10,529 bases of DNA from Microcaldota archaeon (GCA_023248665.1 JAHFEC010000030.1:1-10529); one strand, 5' to 3'. Shown: positions 1 to 6,783, counted from the stretch's first letter. Notes: generated from the sequence alone by a model not told the origin. Made by a program: numbers and translations.

Positions 1-2
1 AA

Positions 3-758
3 TGGAAAAAAGATGAAAAAGCCGTTTTCCGCGGATGGGCCTTTTCGTACCTCAAGGGCCGGATGCTCGTCCCGCGCCTTCCGTGGGATTATGAGAAAAT
101 CTCCAAAAGATTGGTCTCGAAGTCAAGCGCGGTTCTGGACATGGAAACGGGGGGCGGGGAGATTTTTTCCTCCCTTGCTCCTTTTCCCAAGCATGCCATT
201 GCATACGAAGGTTATGGACCGAATATCCAGATCGCGAGAAAAAGGCTAAGGCCGTTTGGCGTAAAGGTCGTAAAAGTCGCGTCGTTTCCCCTGCCATTTC
301 AAGATGGAGAGTTTGACCTTGTTTTGAACCGGCATGGCGCCATCGACGCCGCCGAGATTTATAGGATTTTGAAACCCGACGGGATTTTCCTGACCCAGCA
401 AGTAACCGGGGCAGATTATTTACGGGATATCGTCAAGGAATTCGGGGCCAGACGAAAATTCAGCCATATCACGCTTGAAGAGTACAGGAGAGCGCTCGAA
501 GGCGCCGGCTTCAAGATAATGAAAGCACGGGAATGGAAGGGCAAACACGCCTTCAAGGACGTGGGCGCGATTGCATATTATCTTAGAGCGATTCCATGGG
601 CCGTGCCGGGCTTCAGCGTCAAAAAGAGACTTGCGGATTTGATGCGGTTGCAGCGAAGGCTCGATAAGAAGGGAAAACTGGAATTCGAAACTGCGAGATT
701 CATGATACTGGCGAAAAAGCCGCCGGTGCTCCGCGCTAGAGGTGCGCCGTGCAGTTGA
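3..758 (+). CDS. SAM-dependent class I methyltransferase, 5' end missing
   Basis: This is a probable class I (Rossmann-fold) methyltransferase using S-adenosylmethionine; its substrate is unknown. Counting from the first in-frame ATG at 63, the glycine-rich SAM loop VLDMETGGGE lies at residues 24-33. The acidic strand end AYEGYGPNIQIARKRL, the motif FDLVLNRHG and the post-motif RILKPDGIFLTQQV follow. The frame stays open upstream of 63 to the window edge and reads VFRGWAFSYLKGRM. That stretch resembles the conserved N-terminal segment of this methyltransferase group just before LPWDY, so the true start probably lies left of the window and 63 is an internal Met. The C-terminal part (AIAYYLRAIPWAVPGF) also looks family-typical. 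The last 23 bases overlap the 3' end of the convergent histidine phosphatase gene. The methyltransferase class is well supported; the substrate is not. Confidence 0.85.
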   Translation, partial: WKKDEKAVFRGWAFSYLKGRMLVPRLPWDYEKISKRLVSKSSAVLDMETGGGEIFSSLAPFPKHAIAYEGYGPNIQIARKRLRPFGVKVVKVASFPLPFQDGEFDLVLNRHGAIDAAEIYRILKPDGIFLTQQVTGADYLRDIVKEFGARRKFSHITLEEYRRALEGAGFKIMKAREWKGKHAFKDVGAIAYYLRAIPWAVPGFSVKKRLADLMRLQRRLDKKGKLEFETARFMILAKKPPVLRARGAPCS

Positions 759-1320
759 ACAGATGCAGTTTGGCGCCCTCCCGCCCGACTTCGATGACGG
801 TGACGCCCGTATTCTTCAGATCCTTTTTGTTGTCATCGGAGAATTCTTTCCCGACCAGATGGGTAAGCAATGCCCCGATGCTCCCCCCATGCCCGACCAG
901 CAGGATATTCCCTTGCGGGTGCTTTCCCGCTATCTCGCTTAGGAAATGCCCGACGCGCTCCAGCATCTGCTTCTTGCTCTCCCCGCTTTTCGGATCCGGA
1001 TACGTGCCGCTCATCTCTATGACGTCCCAGCCTATTTCGCGGTGGGTCTTCCCTTCGAATTCCCCCATATGGCGTTCCCTCAGCTCGGGAGTGAATGTCA
1101 GGCGCGCCTCCGGATGATGCCTCACGATCTCTTTGGCCGTGTCTACTGCCCGTGCCAAATCGCTTGAATAGATGAAGTCGATCCGCTCCTTCTTGAGCCG
1201 GAGCGCGACTTTGCGGGCTTGCTCGATGCCGTTCTTGGAAAGAACCCCAGGTAGATGGCCTTGTATGACATCCCGCAGGTTCTCTTCGGTTTCTCCGTGC
1301 CGGACGATGATTAAACGCAT
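736..1320 (-). CDS. Histidine phosphatase (phosphoglycerate mutase-like) family protein
   Basis: This is a histidine phosphatase superfamily enzyme that removes or moves phosphate through a phosphohistidine intermediate. Numbering from the ATG at 1329 gives a 197-residue protein. The catalytic RHGET motif is at residues 10-14 (His11), Arg60 lies in SSDLARAVDT, the acid residue is in ELRERHMGEFEG (about Glu85), and the second catalytic histidine is His147 in LLVGHGGS. The length is typical of small GpmB/CobC/PhoE-like phosphatases, and the substrate cannot be assigned. There are two starts: ATG 1329 (MPLMRLI) and ATG 1320 (MRLIIVRHGE). I prefer 1320 because a TATA-like TTTATTA box is centred 27 bases upstream, which fits a leaderless transcript, and no Shine-Dalgarno sequence precedes either start. 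The gene ends inside the convergent methyltransferase gene. It lies 143 bases beyond the thioredoxin stop codon on the same strand and probably has its own promoter. Confidence 0.9.
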   Translation of the reverse strand: MRLIIVRHGETEENLRDVIQGHLPGVLSKNGIEQARKVALRLKKERIDFIYSSDLARAVDTAKEIVRHHPEARLTFTPELRERHMGEFEGKTHREIGWDVIEMSGTYPDPKSGESKKQMLERVGHFLSEIAGKHPQGNILLVGHGGSIGALLTHLVGKEFSDDNKKDLKNTGVTVIEVGREGAKLHLFNCTAHL

Positions 1321-1342
1321 GAGTGGCATATCGTTTCGAGGG

Positions 1343-1350
1343 CTAATAAA
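1343..1350 (-). promoter_or_regulatory. TATA-like box of the histidine phosphatase gene
   Basis: The minus strand reads TTTATTAG here, centred 27 bases before the ATG at 1320. That is the spacing expected if transcription starts at the start codon in an archaeon. The inference rests on position and AT content alone. Confidence 0.4.
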
Positions 1351-1397
1351 TGCCTGCCCAACTAAACGCGGTTATTCTCCAATCCAGCGTGCCGCTC

Positions 1398-1447
1398 AGG
1401 CATAATAGGCATCCGTCCGTCCGCTGCTCAAGCGGTTGAGGCATCCG
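1398..1447. repeat. Short direct repeats with a small hairpin between thioredoxin and phosphatase genes
   Basis: The 9-mer AGGCATCCG occurs at 1407-1415 and again at 1439-1447, and a partial copy AGGCAT occurs at 1398. Between the full copies, CCGCT (1421-1425) pairs with AGCGG (1431-1435) around a five-base loop. The element sits just past the thioredoxin stop codon on the thioredoxin strand. It could help end or stabilise that transcript, but no T-tract follows on that strand, so a terminator call is weak. Confidence 0.4.
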
Positions 1448-1463
1448 ACTGTTCGTTTTTTCC

Positions 1464-1778
1464 TTACTTGCCCATCACCGATTCGATCCAGCTTTTCATC
1501 GCCGCCTTCGTGCCCGCGCCCACGCGCTGGTCCGCGATTTTTCCGTCCTTGAAGAGAATGACGGTCGGGATGGACATGACCGAAAACTGCTCGGCCAGCT
1601 CGTTCTGCTCGTCCACGTTTACCTTGCCGAATTTGACCCCTTTCATCTCCTTGGAAAGCTCGTCGATGACCGGCCCGAGGATCTTGCACGGCCCGCACCA
1701 CGGAGCCCAGAAGTCCACGAGCGCCCAGCCTTTGGCGATGTGGGATTTGAATGCGGTCGAGTCCAGTTCAGCAGTCAT
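1464..1778 (-). CDS. trxA: Thioredoxin
   Basis: This is a cytoplasmic thioredoxin that reduces protein disulfides through a CXXC active site. The 104-residue protein has the canonical active site FWAPWCGPCK (Cys28 and Cys31), the buried acid Asp22 in LVDFW, and the cis-proline loop SIPTVILFKDG (Pro71). The length is normal for a single-domain thioredoxin. The frame is open for 25 more codons upstream (to 1853), but the ATG at 1778 is preferred. It is preceded by the ribosome site GAGGTG at 1790-1785 with six bases of spacing, and a TATA-like box lies inside the longer version. A leader of about 36 bases is inferred. No thioredoxin reductase gene is seen in the window. The oligo-T stretches after scpB separate it from that operon. 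Confidence 0.95.
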   Translation of the reverse strand: MTAELDSTAFKSHIAKGWALVDFWAPWCGPCKILGPVIDELSKEMKGVKFGKVNVDEQNELAEQFSVMSIPTVILFKDGKIADQRVGAGTKAAMKSWIESVMGK

Positions 1779-1784
1779 GGAAAA

Positions 1785-1790
1785 CACCTC
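1785..1790 (-). promoter_or_regulatory. Ribosome binding site that fixes the thioredoxin start
   Basis: GAGGTG on the minus strand sits six bases before the ATG at 1778. It favours this start over the open frame that begins at 1853. Confidence 0.75.
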
Positions 1791-1836
1791 GGGAAAAAAT
1801 GCAGATTGTTTGAGCAGGCTGAATTTGGGGATGAAG

Positions 1837-1844
1837 AATAAAAA
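1837..1844 (-). promoter_or_regulatory. TATA-like box of the thioredoxin gene
   Basis: The minus strand reads TTTTTATT, which predicts a transcription start near 1814 and a leader of about 36 bases carrying the ribosome site. Immediately upstream is TTTGCAAGC (1854-1846), a 9-mer also present in the phased repeat upstream of scpA. Confidence 0.45.
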
Positions 1845-1851
1845 GGCTTGC

Positions 1852-1880
1852 AAAAAAATGGGCGGCCACGACGTAAAAAA
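1852..1880 (-). terminator. Oligo-T termination region after scpB
   Basis: On the minus strand, downstream of the scpB stop codon at 1928, there is a run of six T (1880-1875) followed by a run of seven T (1858-1852). Archaeal RNA polymerase commonly stops at such oligo-T tracts without needing a strong hairpin. The position between the scpB stop and the thioredoxin promoter fits termination of the scpAB transcript. Confidence 0.5.
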
Positions 1881-1927
1881 TGGCGCTTACCGTTTCGATA
1901 CGCGGCACGGGTTCCTTCGGACGACGT

Positions 1928-3040
1928 TCATCCCTCGAAATACTGCTTGAACTTCGCGCTGGTGCGCAGGGCGGACGTGCGCCCGGATGGCGTGGCGGCC
2001 ACGAACCCCTTCTCCACAAGCTCGGACACGTCCTCGTATATGGTGCTGCCCAGCCGGCCGAAAAGCGTGCGCTTGGTGATGCCGTTGTTCTTGGAGATGT
2101 AGGCCAGCGTGCGCAGCGCATGGCGCGAGATTTCCGCTTCTCCCGCGAACTGGCGCACGGCCGGGGCGAAGGAGGCGCGCACGCGCATGGACCATTTGCT
2201 GTTCTCCTCCTGCACCACCTCGAGCGAGGAGTTGCGCGAGTCGTAGTCTTGGGCGAGTTTGCCCAGCATCTCGTTGACATGGCCGACCGCCGCAATGCCC
2301 ACGAGGCGCGCGAGGTCCGAGGTGGCCAGCGACTGGCCGCTCATGAACAGAGCGGCTTCCAGCACGCGCGACGGATCGGAATCCTGGATATACGGCTTGA
2401 GCAAAATCTGTTTTTCGTCGGCAGAGAGAGAATCGGGCCCGGCGGGCGCGGACATATCCGCATCGGCCGGCCCTTTCGGCATCGTATCCTCGGGCGACGG
2501 CTCGGGCGCGTCCGGCGACGGCCGGACCGCATCCCCGTTTTCTTGCGGCGACGGCCCATTGGCATTTTCATCCGCTTGCGACAACGGCTCTTGGGCACCT
2601 TCCATTTTTTTCAGCGCGGGTGCGCTCGCGACGCCGCTCTTTTTTAGAGAGAAGAATTTGCGGGCTTTCGGCGCATGGATGCGGGGCGCGGGCTGCGATG
2701 CGATGGAATCCGGAGGTGGGTGGGGCGGGCCGGATGCGGAGGCGGCGGCCTTCTGCGGCGAATCTTTCGGCTCATCGGCGATGACGGTCATCTCCGGCAC
2801 CAGAGCGGACGCGGGGTCTTGCGAAGACCCGGACTGTGCGGGTCCGGCGGACCAGAAGGGCGGCTTCGCCCCGACCGGAGGCTTGGCCTCCTCCGGCATT
2901 TCGGGCCCCTCGAGGGATTTCTTGTCCAGCAAAGAGGCGGGCGCAGAGACGCCGGATGAGGCGGCCGACGGGGCCGGAAGGGTATCGCTCCCTTTCTGCG
3001 TTGAAATGGCGGTTTCCTTCTTTTTCCTTGCCATAGGCAT
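1928..3040 (-). CDS. scpB: Segregation and condensation protein ScpB with a long N-terminal extension
   Basis: ScpB dimers bind the kleisin ScpA and regulate the SMC chromosome-condensation complex. The recognisable part is the last 150 residues of the 370 (about 220-370). It holds two winged-helix domains: the first runs from DPSRVLEAALFMSGQSL through SMRVRASFAPAVRQF. The second runs from EISRHALRTLAYISKNN through ITKRTLFGRLGSTIYEDV to VEKGFVAATPSGRTSALRTS. The first 205 or so residues are low-complexity, rich in Pro, Ala, Ser and Glu/Asp, with one basic patch (KARKFFSLKK). Typical ScpB proteins are under about 200 residues, so this extension is unusual. The gene starts just after the scpA TGA (3049-3047). 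Candidate starts are GTG 3046, ATG 3040 and ATG 3034, none with a strong ribosome site, so translational coupling to scpA is likely. I chose ATG 3040. Confidence 0.85.
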   Translation of the reverse strand: MPMARKKKETAISTQKGSDTLPAPSAASSGVSAPASLLDKKSLEGPEMPEEAKPPVGAKPPFWSAGPAQSGSSQDPASALVPEMTVIADEPKDSPQKAAASASGPPHPPPDSIASQPAPRIHAPKARKFFSLKKSGVASAPALKKMEGAQEPLSQADENANGPSPQENGDAVRPSPDAPEPSPEDTMPKGPADADMSAPAGPDSLSADEKQILLKPYIQDSDPSRVLEAALFMSGQSLATSDLARLVGIAAVGHVNEMLGKLAQDYDSRNSSLEVVQEENSKWSMRVRASFAPAVRQFAGEAEISRHALRTLAYISKNNGITKRTLFGRLGSTIYEDVSELVEKGFVAATPSGRTSALRTSAKFKQYFEG

Positions 3041-3046
3041 CAGCAC

Positions 3047-3841
3047 TCATGCGGTTTTGGAGGCAACGGGTTGGCCTTTCTTTCCATCGCCGCCTTTCTT
3101 TGGATGGCCCACCCTTATGAAGATTTCGCCGAAGAAGGGGTCTTGCGCCATCGAGATGACGCCCTTGTTCGAGAGGAACAGCACGGGCAGAAGAGTGAAT
3201 ATGACCTGCTCGCGCGTGCGCGCACACAGCAGCGAGGAGAAGGTGACCAGCCCTTCCGAGTCCTTGAGGTCCAGTATCTTGCCGTGCACCTTCTGGATGT
3301 ACGAATCGATGTTGAATTCGGCCACCTGGATCTCCATCGAGGAGGGCACCTCGATGAGCGGCGCCTCTTCGCTCTTCTTCTTCTGGTCCGAGAACACTTT
3401 TTCGAGGGCCGAGACCAGCTCCTGCAGGCTGACGCGGCCCTTGGGCGGCACGCGGCCCGCCAGCTGGAGGCTCGGAATCTCCATGAGCGGCACGCCCTCC
3501 TCGATGTATTCGTCGAGGGTGGACTGCGCGGGCGCCTCCTTGAGGCTCAAGAGGTCGCACTTGAAGCGCAGGAGGATGGCGGCCGCGAGGATGAGATTGG
3601 CCGGCACGCGCAGATCGTCGGTCTGGATCTGCTTGAGCCGTTCTAGGTATTTGTTGGTGATCTCGGCCAAATCGATGTTCCAGGGATCGAGCTGGTTGGA
3701 GTGCACGAGGTCGTAGAGCATCTCGCGCCACGTTGGCATGAGAATCATCTTCTCGATGTTCGCGTCCTCGGACGAGTAGGCCGGGGCCGCACGGGCCTCC
3801 TGCAAGACATCCGCTTCGGCATCGGACGGGCTTGATCGCAT
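3047..3841 (-). CDS. scpA: Segregation and condensation protein ScpA (kleisin)
   Basis: ScpA is the kleisin that bridges the heads of SMC dimers and recruits ScpB for chromosome folding and segregation. In this 264-residue protein the N-terminal SMC-binding helical region is seen at residues 42-70 (LYDLVHSNQLDPWNIDLAEI, then TNKYLERL) and 86-99 (AAAILLRFKCDLLS). A charged linker lies around 102-170. The C-terminal winged helix, which contacts the other SMC head, runs from about 207 (RTREQVIFTLLPVLFLSNKG) to DPFFGEIFIRV at 234-244. A lysine- and glycine-rich tail follows. The start ATG at 3841 has a TTTATATC box centred 27 bases upstream and no ribosome site, which fits a leaderless message. 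The gene leads the scpA-scpB operon. No smc gene is in the window. Confidence 0.93.
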   Translation of the reverse strand: MRSSPSDAEADVLQEARAAPAYSSEDANIEKMILMPTWREMLYDLVHSNQLDPWNIDLAEITNKYLERLKQIQTDDLRVPANLILAAAILLRFKCDLLSLKEAPAQSTLDEYIEEGVPLMEIPSLQLAGRVPPKGRVSLQELVSALEKVFSDQKKKSEEAPLIEVPSSMEIQVAEFNIDSYIQKVHGKILDLKDSEGLVTFSSLLCARTREQVIFTLLPVLFLSNKGVISMAQDPFFGEIFIRVGHPKKGGDGKKGQPVASKTA

Positions 3842-3863
3842 GGCATCCCATGGGGCGGATAAC

Positions 3864-3871
3864 GATATAAA
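3864..3871 (-). promoter_or_regulatory. TATA-like box of the scpA-scpB operon
   Basis: The minus strand reads TTTATATC, centred about 27 bases before the scpA ATG at 3841. This is the position expected for an archaeal promoter whose transcript starts at the start codon. Confidence 0.55.
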
Positions 3872-3931
3872 TCAAACCGAGGGGGGCGGGCGCAAAACGA
3901 AACAGTTGGGAGAAACGCGGGAAAATGCCCG

Positions 3932-4005
3932 TTCGCAAGCCGGGAAAACACTTATCGCAAGCGGGCGAGCCTCATTTGCAAGCAGACGAATGTCCGTTCG
4001 CAATT
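3932..4005. repeat. Phased direct repeat, four units with 21-22 base period, upstream of scpA
   Basis: The core GCAA(GC) begins at 3935, 3957, 3978 and 4000, giving spacings of 22, 21 and 22 bases. The units read TTCGCAAGC, ATCGCAAGC, TTTGCAAGC and TTCGCAATT. The outer two units share a longer block, AATG(C/T)CCGTTCGCAA (3924-3938 and 3989-4003), with one mismatch in 15. A period of two helical turns puts every unit on the same face of the DNA, as in operators or iterons bound by cooperating proteins. The array lies in the divergent gap between scpA and the surface-protein gene, clear of both predicted TATA boxes. Confidence 0.55.
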
Positions 4006-4021
4006 CGCCGGGGAAGAAGTG

Positions 4022-4029
4022 TTTTTAAA
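4022..4029 (+). promoter_or_regulatory. TATA-like box of the surface-protein gene
   Basis: TTTTTAAA is centred about 39 bases before the ATG at 4065. It predicts a start near 4052 and a short leader of about 13 bases without a Shine-Dalgarno sequence. Confidence 0.4.
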
Positions 4030-4064
4030 CGCACCAACCCTCAAAATCACCAACCTAAAAAAAG

Positions 4065-5582
4065 ATGAACCCCATGACGCACGACCGATACGGCGAACTG
4101 GAAAGTCTGCGCGGCAAGGCGATGGCCCTATTCGGGATTTTCCTGCTGGCTTATATGCTACTCGTCGCTCCGGGCTGGGCGGCGCCGTCGACCGGCGTGA
4201 ACGTGTTCTTCGCGGTGAACGACTCGGAAGGCCATGCCATGCCCGATGCGATGGTCCTCGTCAACTACCAGACCAACGGCAGCGTTCCGGAGCTGGACGG
4301 CACCCGGCAGGGATTCACCGATGTCGCCGGCTTGGCGTCCACCGCCCTCTCCTTCGCCCCCAACGCCCGCGTGCCGGGATACGCATACGCGAGCGCGTAC
4401 ACGCCATTCTGGTCATCCGACCGGCTCACCTTGCGCATCCATGAAAGCGGCGACCAGCGGATAGAGGCGAATTTCACCGTCCCGCTGGCCTTCGACACCT
4501 ACCGGCTGAGCGTGGAGCAGAACGGAACGCCGGTCCCGGGCGCCACCGTGCGCATGCTCGAGCCGATGTTCGCCGCCAAGAGGACCGACCAGGACGGGGT
4601 CGCCCAATTCCGTTTCCCGCGCGGCGGGCGGGTGCACGGGCAGGTGGAATCCGGGGGCGGCGCGCAGGAATTCGCGTTCGAGGCCGGCAACGGAAGCCAG
4701 CCGCAGATCTTCAACCAGACGATTGGCATCCCGTTCGAAAATTCCACCCTCAACGCGGCCAACGAAAGCCGGACGTTTTCGGTCCAGATGTTCGATTCCG
4801 CCTCAAACCTGCTCACCAACAAACCGTTCAACGTAAGCGCGCCCGGAGTCGAGGATACCTATTTCAGCGACAGCAACGGCATCATTTACCTGCGGGAGGT
4901 CCCGTACGATTCCCTGAACATGACGTGGATCCTGCACAACACCACGTACAACACGACGATCGACACGGGAAGAGCACCGGCGCGAATCGACACGCCGGTG
5001 CTCCTCAAGATCCAGCCCCCCGACATCGCCTCGCTGGGCGACGACTGCTACCGCATCCAGATCAACATCACCGACCCGAGGCCCGACGCGATCGAACAGG
5101 TGGTGGCGAAAGCCAAGGACAGCCAGGACCAGCTTCCGTTCGTCATGGAAAGCAGCCGGGCCGGACCCGACAGCCTCAACTTCCAGCGGGTCATCTGCGT
5201 GGTGGAGGACACGCAGTTCTACATCAGCGCCGCGGACCAGTACGAGGAGGCCTCGATGCAGATCCAGCTGCTCAAGAACAACAAGCGCCCGGAGGCCAGC
5301 CCGGCCGTGGCCTTCGTCATCGACCGCGTGCCCCCGGTGGAACGCAAGAACATCGAGGACAAAATCAAGGTCGAATATGCCGTCATCCTCGCCGAGCTGC
5401 TGGGATTCCTCGTCGCGATCTACGTCATGCTCCGCTTCAAGAACGTGGCGATGTATTACCTGCAGATGGCCATCCGGGCGGCATACCTCATCTTGCACGC
5501 CCGCAGACCGGGGAAGCCGGCGGATCCCAAAAAAGGGGGGAATGCCGGAGAAGAACCCCGGCCCCCCGGCTCGGCGTCCTAG
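4065..5582 (+). CDS. Secreted, C-terminally membrane-anchored beta-sandwich surface protein
   Basis: I do not recognise a named family. The 505-residue protein begins with a signal peptide or signal anchor (hydrophobic 19-36, ending near PGWAAP). A large exterior region follows, then a transmembrane helix at about 438-457 (YAVILAELLGFLVAIYVMLR), an amphipathic segment (460-478) and a basic, proline- and glycine-rich cytoplasmic tail. Three units resemble carboxypeptidase-regulatory or Ig-like beta sandwiches. Each has a (T/S)D-x-x-G turn, at residues 85-89, 174-178 and 268-272, and the second also has the typical GTPVPGATV strand. Thirteen N-x-S/T sequons lie between residues 52 and 336, as expected for a glycosylated archaeal exterior protein. 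Two cysteines (328 and 378) could form a disulfide in the fourth region. A role in the cell envelope, adhesion or cargo binding is only inference. The start could also be ATG 4074. The gene is divergent from scpA and appears to be a single-gene unit. Confidence 0.85.
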   Translation: MNPMTHDRYGELESLRGKAMALFGIFLLAYMLLVAPGWAAPSTGVNVFFAVNDSEGHAMPDAMVLVNYQTNGSVPELDGTRQGFTDVAGLASTALSFAPNARVPGYAYASAYTPFWSSDRLTLRIHESGDQRIEANFTVPLAFDTYRLSVEQNGTPVPGATVRMLEPMFAAKRTDQDGVAQFRFPRGGRVHGQVESGGGAQEFAFEAGNGSQPQIFNQTIGIPFENSTLNAANESRTFSVQMFDSASNLLTNKPFNVSAPGVEDTYFSDSNGIIYLREVPYDSLNMTWILHNTTYNTTIDTGRAPARIDTPVLLKIQPPDIASLGDDCYRIQINITDPRPDAIEQVVAKAKDSQDQLPFVMESSRAGPDSLNFQRVICVVEDTQFYISAADQYEEASMQIQLLKNNKRPEASPAVAFVIDRVPPVERKNIEDKIKVEYAVILAELLGFLVAIYVMLRFKNVAMYYLQMAIRAAYLILHARRPGKPADPKKGGNAGEEPRPPGSAS

Positions 5583-5619
5583 ATTGAAGCGGCGGATGAA
5601 AAACAGAGACCGCGGACGG

Positions 5620-5635
5620 ACCCGCGAGCGCGGGT
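5620..5635. other. GC-rich palindrome in the convergent gap
   Basis: ACCCGCG and CGCGGGT form a perfect 7-bp stem around a two-base centre, 37 bases past the surface-protein stop codon. A second smaller palindrome, TCCGC-TC-GCGGA (5674-5685), lies just past the stop of the convergent gene at 5688. Neither has a T-tract, so they may protect transcript ends rather than act as classical terminators. The rest of the 105-base gap shows nothing else. Confidence 0.35.
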
Positions 5636-5687
5636 GGCGGGACGGGATGGAAAACCGCGCGAACGCCTAAGAATCCGCTCGCGGACC

Positions 5688-6674
5688 TCATGATTTGAAC
5701 ATCCCTTCTTGGAGCACCCGGTCCAATGACCGGATGCGATCCCGCACTTCGCCGGCATCGAAAGGCAGCGCCGGGTGGCCTTGTGACGCCGCGCGGGCGC
5801 CGTCATGGTATCTCTTGAGGAAATAGAGGTAATGCTCCGCGAGTTCATCGAGCACGGTGCGCGGGGGTTTGTTCATTTTGGCATCCGCCATGAACTCCAG
5901 CCGCTCGAACGTGGACGACGGCCATTCGGACGCGATCTTCTCGGCATGGGCCGGATGGCACGACACCCATCGGGCCAGCCCCAGCACCAAGCCGACTTGG
6001 ACATAGCGCAAGGGGCCGTTCTTGAAACCCCGGACCATCGCCCCGCTCGCCGGATCGTCGAAATAGTACGTCTGGGCGCATGCGAAATCGTAATTGACGA
6101 CGCAATGGCCTTTCCAGTGCTGCTGCCCGCTCAGCGCGGATTTGCGATAATGCCGTTTGATGTCCGCGAGCGGATCCCGGATGGTTTTCCATCTCTGCCC
6201 CAGCCATTCGGATGCCATGCGCGCCTTGGCTTTTCGCAACAGCTCCACGGACCCGTACAGGAGCTGCGTGTCGAGCAGGCGCTGGGGGAAGACCAGGCCT
6301 TTGCGGCCGTATGCGAACGAGAATACCGTCTTCGCGTTCCCAAGGTCCTTGCATTCCACCCCGGCCGCCAAGGAGAGCGGAGTCTGCTCCCACAATCGGA
6401 CGCACCGCAGGGATTCCTCCACGTAGCGCAGGGCCTTGTCGGGCGCCGAATCGTGGATGATGACCGGCTCCACGAGGGAACCGGACCCTTTTTCCTTGCG
6501 GCCGTCGCTGCCGGTGGCGACGATGGCGATCTTGCGGCGGCCGCATTCGCCCAAGTCCACGCATTCCTGGATTTTCTTGGAAGCGTGGGCCAGATTGATC
6601 TCGTTGCACCGCTCGAGCGATTTCCAGTACGTCCGCAGAGGGCGGCTCTTGAGAGGTTGATAAGATACCGGCAT
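5688..6674 (-). CDS. Uncharacterised protein with GSDGR motif, possible nucleotidyltransferase-like fold
   Basis: I do not recognise this 328-residue protein with certainty. The segment IAIVATGSDGRKEKGSGSLV (residues 49-68), ending in EPVII, resembles the strand-Gly-Ser loop of the DUF294/GlnD-type nucleotidyltransferase superfamily. The later segment FPQRLLDTQLLYGSVELLRK (129-148) also resembles the D-x-R/L-x-x-x-G region of such proteins. The usual second metal ligand pattern (D/E-h-D/E) is not evident, since only EPVI is present, so it may be inactive or belong to another fold. The rest is mainly helical, with no signal peptide or membrane helix, suggesting a soluble protein. The ATG at 6674 has an AT-rich box about 25 bases upstream and no ribosome site, so a leaderless message is likely. 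It stands alone, convergent with the surface-protein gene and divergent from the chaperone cluster. Confidence 0.8.
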   Translation of the reverse strand: MPVSYQPLKSRPLRTYWKSLERCNEINLAHASKKIQECVDLGECGRRKIAIVATGSDGRKEKGSGSLVEPVIIHDSAPDKALRYVEESLRCVRLWEQTPLSLAAGVECKDLGNAKTVFSFAYGRKGLVFPQRLLDTQLLYGSVELLRKAKARMASEWLGQRWKTIRDPLADIKRHYRKSALSGQQHWKGHCVVNYDFACAQTYYFDDPASGAMVRGFKNGPLRYVQVGLVLGLARWVSCHPAHAEKIASEWPSSTFERLEFMADAKMNKPPRTVLDELAEHYLYFLKRYHDGARAASQGHPALPFDAGEVRDRIRSLDRVLQEGMFKS

Positions 6675-6694
6675 GGATGAATGATGGAAACGGA

Positions 6695-6702
6695 TATTTT
6701 TA
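6695..6702 (-). promoter_or_regulatory. TATA-like box of the GSDGR-motif gene
   Basis: The minus strand reads TAAAAATA, centred about 25 bases before the ATG at 6674. A second candidate, AATATAAAG (minus strand 6732-6724), would give a leader of about 28 bases. Its complement TTTATATT could equally serve as an upstream promoter for the rightward regulator gene. Confidence 0.4.
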
Positions 6703-6783
6703 TTGCCCGCGCCGTGCGCCGGTCTTTATATTCCCGTGTTTCATGATGCACGGCAGACACAACATCCGAAGCCTAAAAATACA

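Noticed and set aside
1779..1853. N-terminal 25-residue extension of thioredoxin, a possible signal peptide
   Set aside because: The ribosome site before ATG 1778 and the TATA-like box inside the extension indicate that it is not translated.
1854..1927. Possible tRNA in the gap between scpB and thioredoxin, suggested by GGTTCC-like sequence
   Set aside because: No acceptor stem, anticodon arm or proper T-arm pairing can be built on either strand.
2772..3050. ATG at 3050 overlapping the scpA stop as ATGA, as an alternative start after scpA
   Set aside because: It opens a different, arginine-rich frame of about 92 codons that does not lead into the ScpB domain.
2259..3716. Very long rightward open frame (485 codons) opposite scpB and scpA
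   Set aside because: It lies antisense to two recognisable genes, has no matching family pattern, and long antisense frames are common in GC-rich coding DNA.
5805..6680. Rightward open frame of 291 codons opposite the GSDGR-motif gene
   Set aside because: The leftward frame has a promoter-like box at the right distance and coherent motif segments; the rightward frame has neither.
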